Source of the DNA: a virus
Direction: 5' to 3' (one strand)
IMG/VR virus record: IMGVR_UViG_3300046642_000653
Span: 1 to 36,842 of that record
DNA: 36,842 nucleotides
Below the pieces are notes generated by a model that was not told the DNA's origin, did no database searches, and worked only from the letters and a program-made list of their open reading frames with translations. Both the position numbers and the translations under genes were made by a program. This document shows, in pieces, positions 35,650 to 36,842 of the stretch; the first letter of the stretch is position 1; every line of letters starts with the position of its first letter.

Positions 35650-36192
35650 TTAGGTGAAATTCCCTACCCCGATCGCTGTCACATCTGCGCCGGTCGTAAC
35701 CTTCCAGCCCGGCGTCGTCGCGTTCTTGGCGCGCATCCCAAGCGGCACAAAGACCGGCACGAGGCTCGGTAATGGCGTGACGCCGCCGCCGGCAAAGAGG
35801 GTGATCGCGGAGCCATTGCCGTCCTTGATCGAAACCGTTCCGGCAGCTGCGACACCAGGGATGATCAAGAGGCCGCGCAGGTAATCGCCGACGCCACCGG
35901 TCGCCCCGAGAACCTGGTCGGTTTGCGACGCGGCGACGGTTTCATATTCGCCGGCCACGTCATCGAGGAGACCGCGCAAGAGCGCCGGGATTGTCGCACT
36001 GGCAGCGTCCGGATTTGTGACTCTTGCGTTATTGAGCGCGCCGAGGGTGTCGACGACAAGGTCGCCCGTCAGCGTGATGGTGCCGACGGTGCCGCCGATT
36101 GCCACGACCTCGGCATAGGTGCCATCGCCGAGGTCTTGGAACTTCCTCTTCGCCGGGTATTGCCCGCCGAACGGGACCTCGATATCAGCCAT
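35650..36192 (-). CDS. Conserved phage structural protein
   Basis: The 180-residue protein begins MADIEVPFGGQYPAKRKFQD, then LGDGTYAEVVAIGG, GTITLTGDLVVDTLGALNNA, and SIKDGNGSAITLFAGGG, and is beta-rich. This resembles small virion proteins found near the capsid in alphaproteobacterial phages; no exact role is known. It abuts the LamG gene as TAA-ATG and overlaps the neighbour upstream. Confidence 0.6.
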   Translation of the reverse strand: MADIEVPFGGQYPAKRKFQDLGDGTYAEVVAIGGTVGTITLTGDLVVDTLGALNNARVTNPDAASATIPALLRGLLDDVAGEYETVAASQTDQVLGATGGVGDYLRGLLIIPGVAAAGTVSIKDGNGSAITLFAGGGVTPLPSLVPVFVPLGMRAKNATTPGWKVTTGADVTAIGVGNFT

Positions 36193-36842
36193 CGTTTGGC
36201 TCCCTCGGAATGCTCAGGGGCGGCTTGGGCGTGTAGTCCTTGCCGTTCTTGCCGCGCTCGCCGGCCTTGACCGCGAGTTTCCAGCCGGTGTCAGGATTAC
36301 CAGGATCCCCGGGGCGGGCGCGCGTCTGCTTGTGGCAGTGCCAGAGCGAGCCTTCCCGGGTTACGGTGTCCCCGGCCTCATATTGCTTCCCGTCCTCATA
36401 CACCCCGCGATAGATCGGCAACGGGACCGAGAAGCGGAATTCTTTGACGCGCTCGCCATGGGTAAAACGCAGAGCAAATTGCCGCTCGCCATCGTGCTCG
36501 ACGCTCAGATCGTCGAACCCGAGCCCATCGACGCCGTCACGCGGCACCGGGATCTTGCCGATCTCGGAGACGATCGTCTGCGCGATTTCATCCATATCGG
36601 CGTCTTTGCCGACAACCAGGCCGACTTCGCGCGTCGAGCCATCGGTCAGGGTGAGGATCAGCATACCGCTGCGATCGATGATGCCACCGGCGAGACCGGT
36701 GCCGTCCTTGGGACGCGGCAGCGCCTTGACAGCCCTCTCGACCGCGCCCTCGATGATCGGCGCCAATTCCTCGGCCGTCGGCGTATGCCCGTCCACCGGC
36801 TTCGGCAGCGCCTTGACAGCCCTCTCGACCGCGCCCTCGATG
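36185..36842 (-). CDS. Capsid-region protein, 5' end cut by window edge
   Basis: At least 218 residues, open through 36842. It has a repeated helical unit (IEGAVERAVKALP near both 36840 and 36750), then LILTLTDGSTREVGLVVGKD, DGVDGLGFDDLSVEHDGERQ, and a C-terminal segment GVYEDGKQYEAGDTVTREGS followed by LWHCHKQTRA. The end resembles the chitin-binding type 3 / carbohydrate-binding fold often seen in phage head proteins. A GTG at 36796 could be read as a start, but the same frame continues upstream with a copy of the repeat, so the gene is longer. Confidence 0.75.
   Translation of the reverse strand, partial: IEGAVERAVKALPKPVDGHTPTAEELAPIIEGAVERAVKALPRPKDGTGLAGGIIDRSGMLILTLTDGSTREVGLVVGKDADMDEIAQTIVSEIGKIPVPRDGVDGLGFDDLSVEHDGERQFALRFTHGERVKEFRFSVPLPIYRGVYEDGKQYEAGDTVTREGSLWHCHKQTRARPGDPGNPDTGWKLAVKAGERGKNGKDYTPKPPLSIPREPNDG
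36716..36842. repeat. 40-base direct repeat at the right edge
   Basis: Positions 36716-36755 and 36803-36842 are identical over 40 bases, 87 bases (29 codons) apart. The second copy ends exactly at the window edge. It encodes the IEGAVERAVKALP unit. Confidence 0.95.

Overview
The window is most of a temperate, siphovirus-like bacteriophage genome. It contains no recognisable bacterial housekeeping gene. The base composition is GC-rich by eye. A GapR/DUF2312 protein, a tail region laid out like that of alphaproteobacterial gene transfer agents, and a tRNA-Val(CAC)-like attachment site point to an alphaproteobacterial host; this is inference. Terminase, portal, protease and major capsid genes are not seen. 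They would be expected between the right edge (head-tail genes entering) and the left edge (HNH gene leaving), so the window looks like a circular genome opened inside the head module, or a contig lacking it.

Layout. (1) Positions 28-9647, minus strand: a tightly overlapping early operon (mostly ATGA or TGATG junctions) read from a Cro-like regulator at 9647. It carries a lysozyme-like protein, two DNA adenine methylases, a TSCPD-type protein, conserved small phage proteins, a GapR-like protein, a candidate replication protein with an embedded origin-like element, a NusG paralogue and an HNH nuclease. (2) Positions 9648-10185: regulatory region with two divergent XRE regulators and CGTAC operator-like sites over both candidate promoters. 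(3) Positions 10186-15985, plus strand: small membrane and hypothetical proteins, a second HNH protein, an HU-like protein, a Gp37/Gp68 (DUF5131) protein, an ASCH-domain protein, an excisionase and a tyrosine integrase, followed by attP at about 16103-16150 and two near-identical terminator hairpins. (4) Positions 16408-36842, minus strand: the late operon. In transcription order it runs from head-tail proteins through an IS1595-type insertion, tail terminator, tail tube, tail chaperones with a candidate -1 frameshift, tape measure, tail tip or hub with lectin repeats, LamG and fibre proteins, to a lysis cluster (spanin pair, endolysin, holin, lipoproteins). One plus-strand secreted-protein gene (moron) sits at 29663-29935.

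How it works together (inference). The two XRE regulators probably form the lysis/lysogeny switch. Leftward transcription gives early functions, and the NusG-like protein at the end of that operon is well placed to promote read-through into the late operon. Rightward transcription serves the integration module. attP lies between integrase and the lysis genes with phage genes on both sides, so the sequence represents the unintegrated or circular form rather than a prophage flanked by host DNA.
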